Of a stretch of DNA of 64,000 nucleotides, positions 8,546-15,876 are shown in pieces. A program made the position numbers and the translations under genes. Under the pieces are notes generated by a model. It did not search any database, was not told where the DNA came from, and worked only from the letters and a program-made list of their open reading frames with translations. The stretch covers positions 248,001 through 312,000 of the forward strand of contig NZ_JACHYN010000006.1 in assembly GCF_014192915.1 (NCBI RefSeq). The letters run 5' to 3'. The stretch comes from Azospirillum sp. OGB3 (lineage in GTDB: Bacteria; Pseudomonadota; Alphaproteobacteria; Azospirillales; Azospirillaceae). Every line of letters starts with the position of its first letter. Positions within the stretch are counted from its first letter, which is position 1.

Positions 8546-8597
8546 TAAAAAAACGGGGCCGGTCAAAGCGCGTCGCGCGACCAGCCCCGCTTTTTTA
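8546..8597 (-). terminator. Terminator of the succinate-semialdehyde dehydrogenase gene
   Basis: On the minus strand GCGGGGCTGGTC pairs with GACCGGCCCCG across a GC-rich loop and is followed by a run of T. It begins about 22 bp past the stop codon of the dehydrogenase gene. Confidence 0.8.
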
Positions 8598-8618
8598 CTT
8601 GAAATCAGCGTCCGGCCT

Positions 8619-10112
8619 TCAGCCGCCGATGCCGCCCATGCACAAATACTTGATTTCCAAGTAATCCTCGATGCCGTACTTGGAACCCTCGCGGCCGATG
8701 CCGCTTTCCTTCATGCCGCCGAAGGGGGCGACCTCGGTGGAGATGATGCCCTCGTTGATGCCGACGATGCCATATTCCAGCGCCTCCGCCACCCGCCAGA
8801 CGCGGCCGATGTCGCGGCTGTAGAAGTAGGCGGCCAAACCGAACTCGGTGGCGTTGGCCATGCGCACGGCCTCCTCCTCCGTCTCGAAGCGGAACAGTGG
8901 GGCAACCGGGCCGAAGGTCTCCTCGCGCGCCACCTTCATCGCCGGGGTGACGTCGGCAAGGATGGTCGGCTCGAAGAAGCTGCCGCCCAGCTCATGCCGC
9001 TTGCCGCCCAGCACCACGCGGGCACCCTTCTCCGTGGCGTCGCGGATGTGGTCCTCGACCTTCTCCACCGCGGCCATGTCGATCAGCGGCCCCTGCTGCG
9101 CCCCTTCCGTGGTCAGGCCGGGGCCGACCTTCAGCGCCTTCACCGCCTCGGCCAGCTTGGCCGCGAAGGCATCGTAGACTCCGGACTGCACCAGCAGCCG
9201 GTTCGCACAGACGCAGGTCTGGCCCGTGTTGCGGTACTTCGACGCGATGGCGCCCTTCACCGCCTCGTCGAGGTCGGCGTCGTCGAAGACCAGGAAGGGC
9301 GCGTTGCCGCCCAGCTCCAGAGACACCTTCTTCACCGTGCCGGCGCATTGGGCCATCAGCTCCTTGCCGATCTCGGTGGAGCCGGTGAAGGTCAGCTTGC
9401 GCACCGTCGGGTTGCCGGTCATCTCGCCGCCGATGGCGCGGGCGGAGCCGGTGACGACGCTGAGGATGCCCGCCGGAATGCCCGCCCGCTCCGCAAGCAC
9501 CGCCATGGCCAGCGCGGTCAGCGGGGTGGCGGTCGCCGGCTTGATGACCATCGGGCAGCCGGCGGCCAGCGCCGGACCGGCCTTGCGGGTGATCATCGCC
9601 GCCGGGAAGTTCCACGGCGTGATGGCGGCGGTGACGCCGATCGGCTCCTTCGTCACGACGATGCGGCGGCCCGGCAGATGCTGCGGGATGGTGTCGCCGT
9701 AGACGCGCTTGCCCTCCTCGGCGAACCATTCGATGAAGGACGCGGCGTAGGCCACCTCGCCCCGCGCCTCGGCGAGCGGCTTGCCCTGCTCCGCCGTCAT
9801 GATGCGGGCGAGATCCTCCTGGTTCGCCATCATCAGGTCGAACCATGTCCGCAGAATCTTCGCGCGCTCCTTGGCGGTCAGGGCGCTCCAAGCCGGCCAA
9901 GCGCGCTCGGCGGCGTCGATCGCCCGGCGCGTCTCGTCCGCGCCCATCATCGGCACGCTGCCCAGGACGCTGCCGTCGGCGGGGTTGGTCACCTCCACGG
10001 ACTTGCCGCTGTCGGCGTCGATCCACCGGCCATCGACAAAGCCCTGGAATCGCAGCAGCTCGGCGTCCTTCAGCCCAAGGCGGCGGGCGGTGTCCACGGA
10101 ATCATACGGCAT
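8619..10112 (-). CDS. gabD: NAD(P)-dependent succinate-semialdehyde dehydrogenase
   Basis: A 497-residue aldehyde dehydrogenase of the succinate-semialdehyde type, converting succinate semialdehyde to succinate in 4-aminobutyrate breakdown. It carries ITPWNFP (about 165), FTGSTEIGK, the catalytic glutamate in SLELGGNAPF (near 267) and the catalytic cysteine in NTGQTCVCANR (near 301), and the GabD-like ending GGMKESGIGREGSKYGIEDYLE. The ATG is preceded by GGAAGGA. No GABA transaminase is adjacent, so the physiological substrate might instead be glutarate semialdehyde or another short semialdehyde. A clear terminator follows. The N- and C-terminal motifs favour GabD over betaine-aldehyde or other subfamilies. 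Confidence 0.88.
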   Translation of the reverse strand: MPYDSVDTARRLGLKDAELLRFQGFVDGRWIDADSGKSVEVTNPADGSVLGSVPMMGADETRRAIDAAERAWPAWSALTAKERAKILRTWFDLMMANQEDLARIMTAEQGKPLAEARGEVAYAASFIEWFAEEGKRVYGDTIPQHLPGRRIVVTKEPIGVTAAITPWNFPAAMITRKAGPALAAGCPMVIKPATATPLTALAMAVLAERAGIPAGILSVVTGSARAIGGEMTGNPTVRKLTFTGSTEIGKELMAQCAGTVKKVSLELGGNAPFLVFDDADLDEAVKGAIASKYRNTGQTCVCANRLLVQSGVYDAFAAKLAEAVKALKVGPGLTTEGAQQGPLIDMAAVEKVEDHIRDATEKGARVVLGGKRHELGGSFFEPTILADVTPAMKVAREETFGPVAPLFRFETEEEAVRMANATEFGLAAYFYSRDIGRVWRVAEALEYGIVGINEGIISTEVAPFGGMKESGIGREGSKYGIEDYLEIKYLCMGGIGG

Positions 10113-10252
10113 GGTGCCTTCCTTCCCTCGTTTCTTGCGCGCGGCCGCGCGTCCGGCCGCGTGTGCGGCAGAGAGTATAGGACACCATGCCCGCTCTGCG
10201 ATCCTTCGCGTGGCGGGGGCAGACGTGCGGACCGGGGATGGAACGCCGGCGG

Positions 10253-11143
10253 TTAGGCCGGAAGGACCGGCACGTTGTCGATCAGGCGGGCCTTGCCCAT
10301 CCAGGCGGCGGCCAGAAGGCGCGCCGGACGCTCCGCCCGGGCCACCGGTTCCAGCGTGTCGGCGTCGCGCAGCTCGACATAGTCGATGGAGCCGAATCCG
10401 GCGGCGGTGATGCGCGCCCGAACCGACTCCAGCACCGCGGCGGCCTCCGCGCCACCGGCCAGCCCCGCCGCGGCCTCAAGGAGCGCGCGGTTCAGCTCCG
10501 GGGCGCGGGCGCGCTCGTCGGCGGACAGGTAGGCGTTGCGCGAGGACATGGCGAGCCCGTCGGCCTCGCGCACCGTCGGCAGCCCCTCCACCCGCACCGG
10601 GATGTCGAGGTCGCGGGCGAAGCGGCGGATGACCATGAGCTGCTGATAGTCCTTCTCCCCGAACACCGCCACGTCGGGTTGGGCCTGGAGGAACAGCTTC
10701 GTCACGACCAGCGCGACGCCGCCGAACATCTGGGGCCGGAAGGTGCCGCACAGCCCCTCCGCCGGGCCGCCGACCGAAATGGCCGTGGCGAAGCCCTCCG
10801 GGTACATCGCGCGCACCGTGGGGGCATAGAGCAGATGGCAGCCCGCCGAGGCGAGCTTGCGCGAATCCCCGGCCTCGTCGCGCGGGTAGCGGTCGAAGTC
10901 CTCGTGCGGCGCGAATTGGGTCGGGTTGACGAAGACGCTGGCGACCACCCGGTCGGCCAGTTCACGCGCGCGGCGCACCAAAGCGAGATGGCCGTCGTGC
11001 AGCGCCCCCATGGTCGGCACCAGGGCCACCGTCCTGCCGTCGCGATGCCAGGCGGCAACCTGGGCGCGGAGGTCGTCCACGCTGCGGACGACCGGCAGGG
11101 GCTGTTCCGACTCCGGCAGGCGGGCGGCGGCGAGGGAGGTCAT
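10253..11143 (-). CDS. panC: Pantoate--beta-alanine ligase (pantothenate synthetase)
   Basis: A 296-residue cytoplasmic enzyme joining pantoate and beta-alanine with ATP to give pantothenate, the coenzyme A precursor. Typical motifs are seen: VPTMGALHDGH at 42-52 (the HIGH-like nucleotide site), SVFVNPTQFAPHEDFDRYPR, VAVFGEKDYQQL, and DGLAMSSRNAYLS (the KMSKS-like loop). A GGAG lies eight bases upstream of the ATG. The N-terminus is about 15 residues longer than in E. coli. The usual partner panB is not adjacent, so the gene seems to be a stand-alone unit. No oddities in the active-site motifs. Confidence 0.97.
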   Translation of the reverse strand: MTSLAAARLPESEQPLPVVRSVDDLRAQVAAWHRDGRTVALVPTMGALHDGHLALVRRARELADRVVASVFVNPTQFAPHEDFDRYPRDEAGDSRKLASAGCHLLYAPTVRAMYPEGFATAISVGGPAEGLCGTFRPQMFGGVALVVTKLFLQAQPDVAVFGEKDYQQLMVIRRFARDLDIPVRVEGLPTVREADGLAMSSRNAYLSADERARAPELNRALLEAAAGLAGGAEAAAVLESVRARITAAGFGSIDYVELRDADTLEPVARAERPARLLAAAWMGKARLIDNVPVLPA

Positions 11144-11264
11144 GGCGGGTGCTCCACAGGCGTCATAAACGGCGCTGGGATAAACCGCCGGGCCGGCGCT
11201 GTCCAGTCATGGAATTAACCGGACGAGCCCGAATTTGAAATTTTTCCATCCTGCGGGTGTGCCT

Positions 11265-11299
11265 GCGGGCGGGTCGGACCGTGCGGTCCCCCCGCCCGC
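11265..11299 (-). terminator. Large GC-rich hairpin after the 54-residue membrane-protein gene
   Basis: GCGGGCGGGTCGGACCG and CGGTCCCCCCGCCCGC pair with one small mismatch across a 2-3 base loop. It lies just beyond the stop of the small minus-strand gene. It lacks a strong T run, so it may be a transcript-end stabiliser rather than a classic terminator. Confidence 0.4.
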
Positions 11300-11307
11300 G
11301 GGCGGGG

Positions 11308-11472
11308 TCAGCGCATCAGCGTGACGACGACCAGATAGGTCAGGTTCACCCAGGCGCCGAGCGTGGCCAAGAGGACCAGGGTGGCCGGAGACAGCACCAC
11401 CGAACCGAGGATCACGACGAGCGCCACGACCAGCAGGCCGAGGGCGAGGAGGGTCACGCGCGTATCTTCCAT
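11308..11472 (-). CDS. Small membrane protein (54 aa), unknown function
   Basis: A 54-residue protein made almost entirely of two hydrophobic helices (about 8-28 and 30-52) joined at a Ser-Pro, with a short acidic N-terminus (MEDTR) and a closing Arg. Start chosen at the ATG with GGAAG eight bases upstream; the frame stays open further up but that part has no coding character. I do not recognise the family. It sits between panC and the tRNA-Val pair on the same strand as both and is followed by a strong hairpin. A gene of this size could be missed or called spurious; the good hydrophobic pattern and start site support it. Confidence 0.5.
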   Translation of the reverse strand: MEDTRVTLLALGLLVVALVVILGSVVLSPATLVLLATLGAWVNLTYLVVVTLMR

Positions 11473-11704
11473 GTCACTGCTTCCAGGTGATTGAAAAAAA
11501 TCGGATGCTGGAAGCGATAAACGAAAACCCCACACGCTGTAGCTGATCTGAATCAACTGCGGTGGTGTTCGTCTCAAAAAGGCACGCGCGACTGGGCTAA
11601 GGTACTTTGTGGTGTTACGTCCAGGCACAGGGCCACGCGACCGTCGCAGCGACCCATTACTGGCGAATTCCAACGATGTCTGGAAGAGGAGACGGTGTTT
11701 GGGA

Positions 11705-11779
11705 TGGTGGGCGCAGTAGGGATTGAACCTACGACCCCACCCGTGTGAAGGGTGTGCTCTCCCGCTGAGCTATGCGCCC
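11705..11779 (-). tRNA. tRNA-Val (anticodon CAC), downstream copy
   Basis: Folds into a full cloverleaf: acceptor stem GGGCGCA/TGCGCCC, D arm GCTC/GAGC, anticodon stem CACCC/GGGTG with loop TTCACAC (anticodon CAC), T arm GTAGG/CCTAC with TTCAATC, discriminator A and encoded CCA. It reads GTG codons. It is identical to the copy 132 bp upstream on the same strand. Confidence 0.97.
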
Positions 11780-11911
11780 ATCCCAAAGAAACAAACGTTG
11801 ACACACCGCGGAGACGGCAACGCGAGGCCCGTTGGACCCCGATCTTGACCGGCTCTCGTGGTGGAGGGGATGGTACCATCCGCAAAGCCCATGAACCACC
11901 GGACTTTGGGA

Positions 11912-11986
11912 TGGTGGGCGCAGTAGGGATTGAACCTACGACCCCACCCGTGTGAAGGGTGTGCTCTCCCGCTGAGCTATGCGCCC
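11912..11986 (-). tRNA. tRNA-Val (anticodon CAC), upstream copy
   Basis: Identical in sequence and fold to the copy at 11705-11779, including CCA and a few flanking bases. It is the promoter-proximal copy; a good sigma-70 promoter lies about 70 bp upstream, and the second copy is probably made from the same transcript because I see no separate promoter in the spacer. Confidence 0.97.
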
Positions 11987-12058
11987 ATCCCAGTAAAACC
12001 ACGTCGGCATCAGGCTCGTTTCGCTGTCGCGTCGTCGCCGCCGTTGCGGTGAGGCGGG

Positions 12059-12087
12059 TTTCTAAAGGCCCCGCCCTCTCCTGTCAA
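12059..12087 (-). promoter_or_regulatory. Sigma-70-type promoter of the tRNA-Val pair
   Basis: On the minus strand TTGACA, 17 bases, TAGAAA: a perfect -35 hexamer at ideal spacing with a four-of-six -10. It would start transcription about 65 bp before the first tRNA. Confidence 0.65.
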
Positions 12088-12146
12088 GCGCCTGTTTCAC
12101 ACCAATATCAAAGAAGCCCTTCCGCCCCGGAGCCCCCGATGAGCCA

Positions 12147-13034
12147 ATGGACATGACGCACCGGACCGCGCTTCCCGCCAAACGTCCCTCCGCCGCCCTC
12201 CTCGCCGGTCTATGCGCGGCGCTCGCCGGGTTGTTCTCCCTGCCCGCCCAAGCGCAGCGCTGGCAGTTGGACTACCGCGTCCATGTCGGCGGCGTGGCCG
12301 TGCTCGACGCGCGGGCGGAACTGACCCTGACCGAGGACCGCTACAGCGTCCAGGTCAACGCCGCGACGGACGGTTTTTTGGGACGCCTGTTTCCCTGGGA
12401 AACACAATCGCTCAGCGTCGGCGCGCTCCGGTCCGACGGCGTCGCTCCGATCCGCCACACCCAGTCCGGCGTCCTGCGCGGTTCCCCGCGGACCGTCACT
12501 TTGGACTACGCCCCGGACGGCAGCGTCCGCACCCAGGTCTCCCCGCCTCCGGAGGAGGAGGACCGCGATCCCGTTCCCGACGAGCTGACCCGGCAGACCC
12601 GCGACCCGTTGAGCGGCGTCTTGGACATGCTGTTGGCCGGGTTGCATGGCGAGGGATGCCAGCCCACGGTGCCGATCTATGACGGGCGCCGCCGCTATGA
12701 CATGCTCTTTACGGACCGGGGAATGACCATGGTCGGGGCATCGCGCCACTCAATCTTCTCGGGCGCGGCGCGGCAATGCCGGGTGTCGCACAAGCCGATC
12801 GCCGGCTACGAGCGCTCAACGCGCCAGCCCTTCTGGCAACGCGGAGGAAACCGCGAGGAACGGCCGCCCGTCGATCTCTGGATCGCTCCGGTGGAGGGAG
12901 GCGGCCTGCCCCTGCCCGTCCGGTTGGAGACCGACAGCGGATTCGGCGGGGTGGTCGTCCACCTCACCGCCGCCCGCAAGACCGAACGGACGGCGGTGCG
13001 TTCCGCCGAGCCGGCGCCGTCACAGCTTCGTTAA
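12147..13034 (+). CDS. DUF3108 family exported protein
   Basis: A 295-residue protein with an N-terminal signal peptide (hydrophobic segment about 16-33, cleavage after AQA near 36) and a beta-rich domain resembling DUF3108: WQLDYRVHVGGVAVLDARAE, then alternating strands, DPLSGVLDML, GCQPTVPIYDGRRRYDM, and a late LPVRLETDSGFG. Members of this family are periplasmic or outer-membrane-associated and of unknown function in alphaproteobacteria. The gene stands alone next to the tRNA-Val promoter, divergent from it. A second in-frame ATG two codons on is an alternative start. Family call is good; role unknown. Confidence 0.7.
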   Translation: MDMTHRTALPAKRPSAALLAGLCAALAGLFSLPAQAQRWQLDYRVHVGGVAVLDARAELTLTEDRYSVQVNAATDGFLGRLFPWETQSLSVGALRSDGVAPIRHTQSGVLRGSPRTVTLDYAPDGSVRTQVSPPPEEEDRDPVPDELTRQTRDPLSGVLDMLLAGLHGEGCQPTVPIYDGRRRYDMLFTDRGMTMVGASRHSIFSGAARQCRVSHKPIAGYERSTRQPFWQRGGNREERPPVDLWIAPVEGGGLPLPVRLETDSGFGGVVVHLTAARKTERTAVRSAEPAPSQLR

Positions 13035-13038
13035 AGGA

Positions 13039-13332
13039 TCAGGCGCGCCCGACGCTGCCGCAGCCGGCGGTGGGATGATACAGCAGTTCGGCCATGGGCC
13101 GCTCGGCCAGCGCCTGCTCGCACAGGCGGTTGAATTCCGCCATCTTGCGTTGCAGGTCGCTGTGGTGGGCCATCATCCGGTCGAAGTCGGCGGTGGCCGA
13201 GTCGATCTGGCTGTTGGCCGGGTTGCGGGCGACGGTGTGGGCTTCGATGGACAGAGCGTCAGCGGACAGGGCGTCGGCGGACAGGGTCTTGCCGGTCTGG
13301 GTCTTACCGGGGAAGGCAAGGATCTGGGCCAT
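13039..13332 (-). CDS. Hypothetical small protein with a CtrA-like upstream box
   Basis: A 97-residue protein I do not recognise. It begins MAQILAFPGK, has a short tandem SADAL-SADAL stretch (about 18-27) followed by SIEAHTVARNPANS, then an amphipathic helical second half with several Met, Gln and Leu residues, and a Cys-containing tail. The ATG has AAGGAGA eight bases upstream, which is convincing. It overlaps no other gene, ending only five bases from the convergent DUF3108 gene. A perfect TTAA-N7-TTAA site lies 70 bp upstream. Together these suggest a real, possibly cell-cycle-regulated gene. Its conservation is unknown. Confidence 0.65.
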   Translation of the reverse strand: MAQILAFPGKTQTGKTLSADALSADALSIEAHTVARNPANSQIDSATADFDRMMAHHSDLQRKMAEFNRLCEQALAERPMAELLYHPTAGCGSVGRA

Positions 13333-13401
13333 CGGGTGTCTCCTTCGCTCACCACCATTCGATGCACCCATCCAACAACATTTACCTTTCGTTAGCCACT
13401 G

Positions 13402-13416
13402 TTAATCTCTCGTTAA
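13402..13416 (-). promoter_or_regulatory. Perfect CtrA-like box
   Basis: TTAA, seven bases, TTAA on either strand, matching the CtrA consensus exactly. It lies 70 bp upstream of the 97-residue hypothetical gene in an AT-rich non-coding stretch. Confidence 0.55.
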
Positions 13417-13477
13417 CCATGACAAGAAGGAGACCTACGGCGAAGCCCCCGCTGGCCCTGGCAGCAGGGCCGGCCAG

Positions 13478-14158
13478 TCAGCCGCCCAGACGCCGCAGGG
13501 CATCCGGCAGGTCGGCGATGCGGTCGAGCAGGACATCGGCGCCCAGTTCCTGCACGGGCATGCGGGGATAACCGTAAGTCATCGCCACCACCGGCACCCC
13601 GGCGGCGCGTGCGGCCGCCACGTCGTTGCGGTTGTCCCCCACCATCGCGGCGCTGCCGCCGCCCAGCGCCTCGACCACCCAGGACAGATGCCGCCCGTCC
13701 GGCTTTTTCACCGGCAGCGTGTCGCCACCGGCCAGCGCGGAGAACAGGGGCGACAGACCCAGCCTGTCCAGCAGTTTGCGGGTGATTCGCTCCGGCTTGT
13801 TGGTGCACAGCCCCAGCCTCACACCGTTTTCCGCCAGTGCCGCCAGGGTGTCCGACACACCGGGATAGAGCAGCGGGGGCTCGTCGTCACGGAAATAGGC
13901 GTCGAGATAGTCCGCCAGGGCCGTCTTCAGCGCCTCTTCGTTCAAGGCGTCACCAGTCGCGGAAAAGGCCTGCCGGACGAGGGCGGCCGACCCGTCGCCC
14001 ACCATGCCGCGCACCTGCGCCTCGGTCAGGCTGGGCCGCGCGAAGCGGGACAGGGTGCGGTTCAGGACGCGGGTCATGTCCCGCGCGCTGTCGATCAGCG
14101 TGCCGTCCAGGTCGAAGACGACCGCGGAGAAGGGAATGGGGGCGGGCGCAGCGGACAT
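13478..14158 (-). CDS. gph: HAD-family phosphatase, phosphoglycolate phosphatase-like
   Basis: A 226-residue haloacid dehalogenase-type phosphatase. Motif I is FDLDGTLIDS, motif II CTNKPE, motif III the lysine in PVKKPD, motif IV VGDNRNDV. The spacing, the alpha-helical cap after motif I and LLYPGV before motif II match phosphoglycolate phosphatases, which clear 2-phosphoglycolate. The start is uncertain by five codons: an ATG at 14173 is in frame, but GGGA before 14158 favours the shorter form. It is divergent from glmU, sharing a 305-bp region with a conspicuous dyad. Other HAD phosphatases (for example for pyrimidine nucleotides or N-acetylmuramate 6-phosphate) cannot be excluded. Confidence 0.75.
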   Translation of the reverse strand: MSAAPAPIPFSAVVFDLDGTLIDSARDMTRVLNRTLSRFARPSLTEAQVRGMVGDGSAALVRQAFSATGDALNEEALKTALADYLDAYFRDDEPPLLYPGVSDTLAALAENGVRLGLCTNKPERITRKLLDRLGLSPLFSALAGGDTLPVKKPDGRHLSWVVEALGGGSAAMVGDNRNDVAAARAAGVPVVAMTYGYPRMPVQELGADVLLDRIADLPDALRRLGG

Positions 14159-14309
14159 CGGCAGAAGTCCCATGACAAGTCGAAGACGGGCGGATACCCC
14201 TTTCGATAGCACGGCCTTCCCCCAGCGGCGAGCCCCTGTCACGCAATCCACCGCCGGCATAGGCCCTTCGGTGCCGGCGGCGCGGGGTGCGTACACCCTC
14301 GGGCCGCGA

Positions 14310-14333
14310 TTTGTGTATGTCAGATTGACACAA
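14310..14333. promoter_or_regulatory. Dyad-symmetric operator-like element between gph and glmU
   Basis: TGTCA-GAT-TGACA is a perfect 5-bp inverted repeat, extended outward by TTTGTG on the left and CAAA on the right. It lies in the 305-bp divergent region (14159-14463), which otherwise shows no gene. It is about 130 bp from the glmU start and 150 bp from the gph start. No binding protein is identified. Confidence 0.35.
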
Positions 14334-14463
14334 AAGTTGACTTGGGGTCCCGGCACCGGATGTGGCACTGAATGGCTGAAGACAGACGTTTTGTCCGGAT
14401 TTTGATGCGCACGTTTTTCCGCCCGTCCGCCATAACCCGTTTCCAATACTGCAGGGATATCCG

Positions 14464-15819
14464 ATGACTCCGCACCGCCCGCTCGCCTGCGTCATTCTCG
14501 CCGCCGGCAAAGGCACCCGCATGAAGTCGGACCTGCCGAAGGTCCTGCACCGGGTCGCCGGCCAACCGATGGTCGGCCATGTGCTGTCCGCGGTGAGAGC
14601 GCTCGACCCCGACCATGTCGTCGTCGTGGTCGGCCCCGGCATGGACAATGTGGCCGATGCCGTCGCCCCCTACCCCACCGCCGTCCAGCACGAGCAGCGC
14701 GGCACCGCCGACGCCGTGCGCGCCGCCTTCGGCCTGTTGGAAGGATTTGACGGCGACGTGGTGGTGCTCTACGGCGACACGCCGCTGGTCACGCCGGACA
14801 CGCTGCGCGCCATGGTCGCCGCGCGGCGCCAGGCGAGCGACCCGGCGGTCGTCGTGCTGGGCATGCGCCCCGACGATCCCGGCGCCTACGGCCGCCTGAT
14901 CCTGAACGCCCGCGGCGGACTGGAGAAGATTGTCGAGTATCTCGACGCCTCGGAGGAGGAGCGCCAGGTCACCCTGTGCAACGCCGGGCTGATGGCCTTC
15001 GACGGCGCGCGGATGTTCGACCTGATCAGCCGCATCGGCAACAGCAACGCCAAGAGCGAATACTACCTCACCGACGTGGTGCAGATCGCCCGCAGCAACG
15101 GCATGGCCTGCGCGGTGGTCGAGGCCGCCCCGGCGGAGGTCGTCGGCGTCAACTCCCGCGCCGAACTGTCGGAGGTGGAGAAGCTGATCCAGCGCCGCCT
15201 GCGCAAGGCGGCCATGGACAACGGCGCCACCCTGACCGATCCGGACAGCGTCACCTTCTGCGTGGACACCCGCCTCGGCCGCGACGTGATCGTCGGCCCG
15301 CATGTGGTGTTCGGCCCCGGCGTTGTCGTCGCCGACCGGGTGGAGATCAAGGCCTTCAGCCACCTGGAGCAGGTGCGGGTGGACAGCGGCGCCCAGGTCG
15401 GCCCCTACGCCCGCCTGCGCCCGGGGGCGGAGATCGGCCCGGACGCCCACATCGGCAACTTCGTCGAGATCAAGAACGCGAAGATCGAGGCCGGCGCCAA
15501 GGTCAACCACCTCACCTACATCGGCGACGCGCGGGTGGGGGCTAAGGCCAACATCGGCGCCGGCACGATCACCTGCAACTACGACGGCTACGCCAAGAGC
15601 CACACCGACATCGGCGCCGGGGCCTTCATCGGTTCCAACACCGCGCTGGTCGCTCCGGTCAAGGTGGGCGACGGCGCGATCGTCGGCGCGGGCAGTGTGG
15701 TCACCACCGACGTGGAGGGCGACGCCCTGGCCGTTGCGCGCGGGCGCCAGCAGGCTTACACCGGCTGGGCCAAGCGTTTCCGCGAACGGAAGCAAAACGA
15801 GAAAGCGAAAAAGGCGTAA
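14464..15819 (+). CDS. glmU: Bifunctional GlcNAc-1-phosphate uridylyltransferase / glucosamine-1-phosphate acetyltransferase
   Basis: A 451-residue bifunctional enzyme making UDP-GlcNAc, the precursor of peptidoglycan and lipopolysaccharide. The N-terminal uridylyltransferase has ILAAGKGTRMKSDLPK at 11-26, QHEQRGTADAV and LYGDTPL. The C-terminal half is a left-handed beta-helix of hexapeptide repeats with the acetyltransferase signatures FVEIKNAKI, NHLTYIGDA and TITCNYDGYAKSHT. The final segment is basic (many Lys). glmS follows on the same strand after 57 bp, so the two successive suppliers of the pathway are probably cotranscribed. Length and motifs are normal. Confidence 0.98.
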   Translation: MTPHRPLACVILAAGKGTRMKSDLPKVLHRVAGQPMVGHVLSAVRALDPDHVVVVVGPGMDNVADAVAPYPTAVQHEQRGTADAVRAAFGLLEGFDGDVVVLYGDTPLVTPDTLRAMVAARRQASDPAVVVLGMRPDDPGAYGRLILNARGGLEKIVEYLDASEEERQVTLCNAGLMAFDGARMFDLISRIGNSNAKSEYYLTDVVQIARSNGMACAVVEAAPAEVVGVNSRAELSEVEKLIQRRLRKAAMDNGATLTDPDSVTFCVDTRLGRDVIVGPHVVFGPGVVVADRVEIKAFSHLEQVRVDSGAQVGPYARLRPGAEIGPDAHIGNFVEIKNAKIEAGAKVNHLTYIGDARVGAKANIGAGTITCNYDGYAKSHTDIGAGAFIGSNTALVAPVKVGDGAIVGAGSVVTTDVEGDALAVARGRQQAYTGWAKRFRERKQNEKAKKA

Positions 15820-15876
15820 GATTGCCCCGGTTGACCGTTCACCCGGCCCCGGCCATCATTCAGGAGTTGCAGGTTC

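Noticed and set aside
13256-13290. Short tandem repeats in the 97-residue gene as a CRISPR-like or satellite array
   Set aside because: Only two to three imperfect 15-bp units coding for SADAL; no spacers, a simple in-frame duplication.
14351-14366. TGGCAC-like sequence upstream of glmU as a sigma-54 promoter
   Set aside because: The GG to GC distance is nine instead of ten and the TTGC box is absent.
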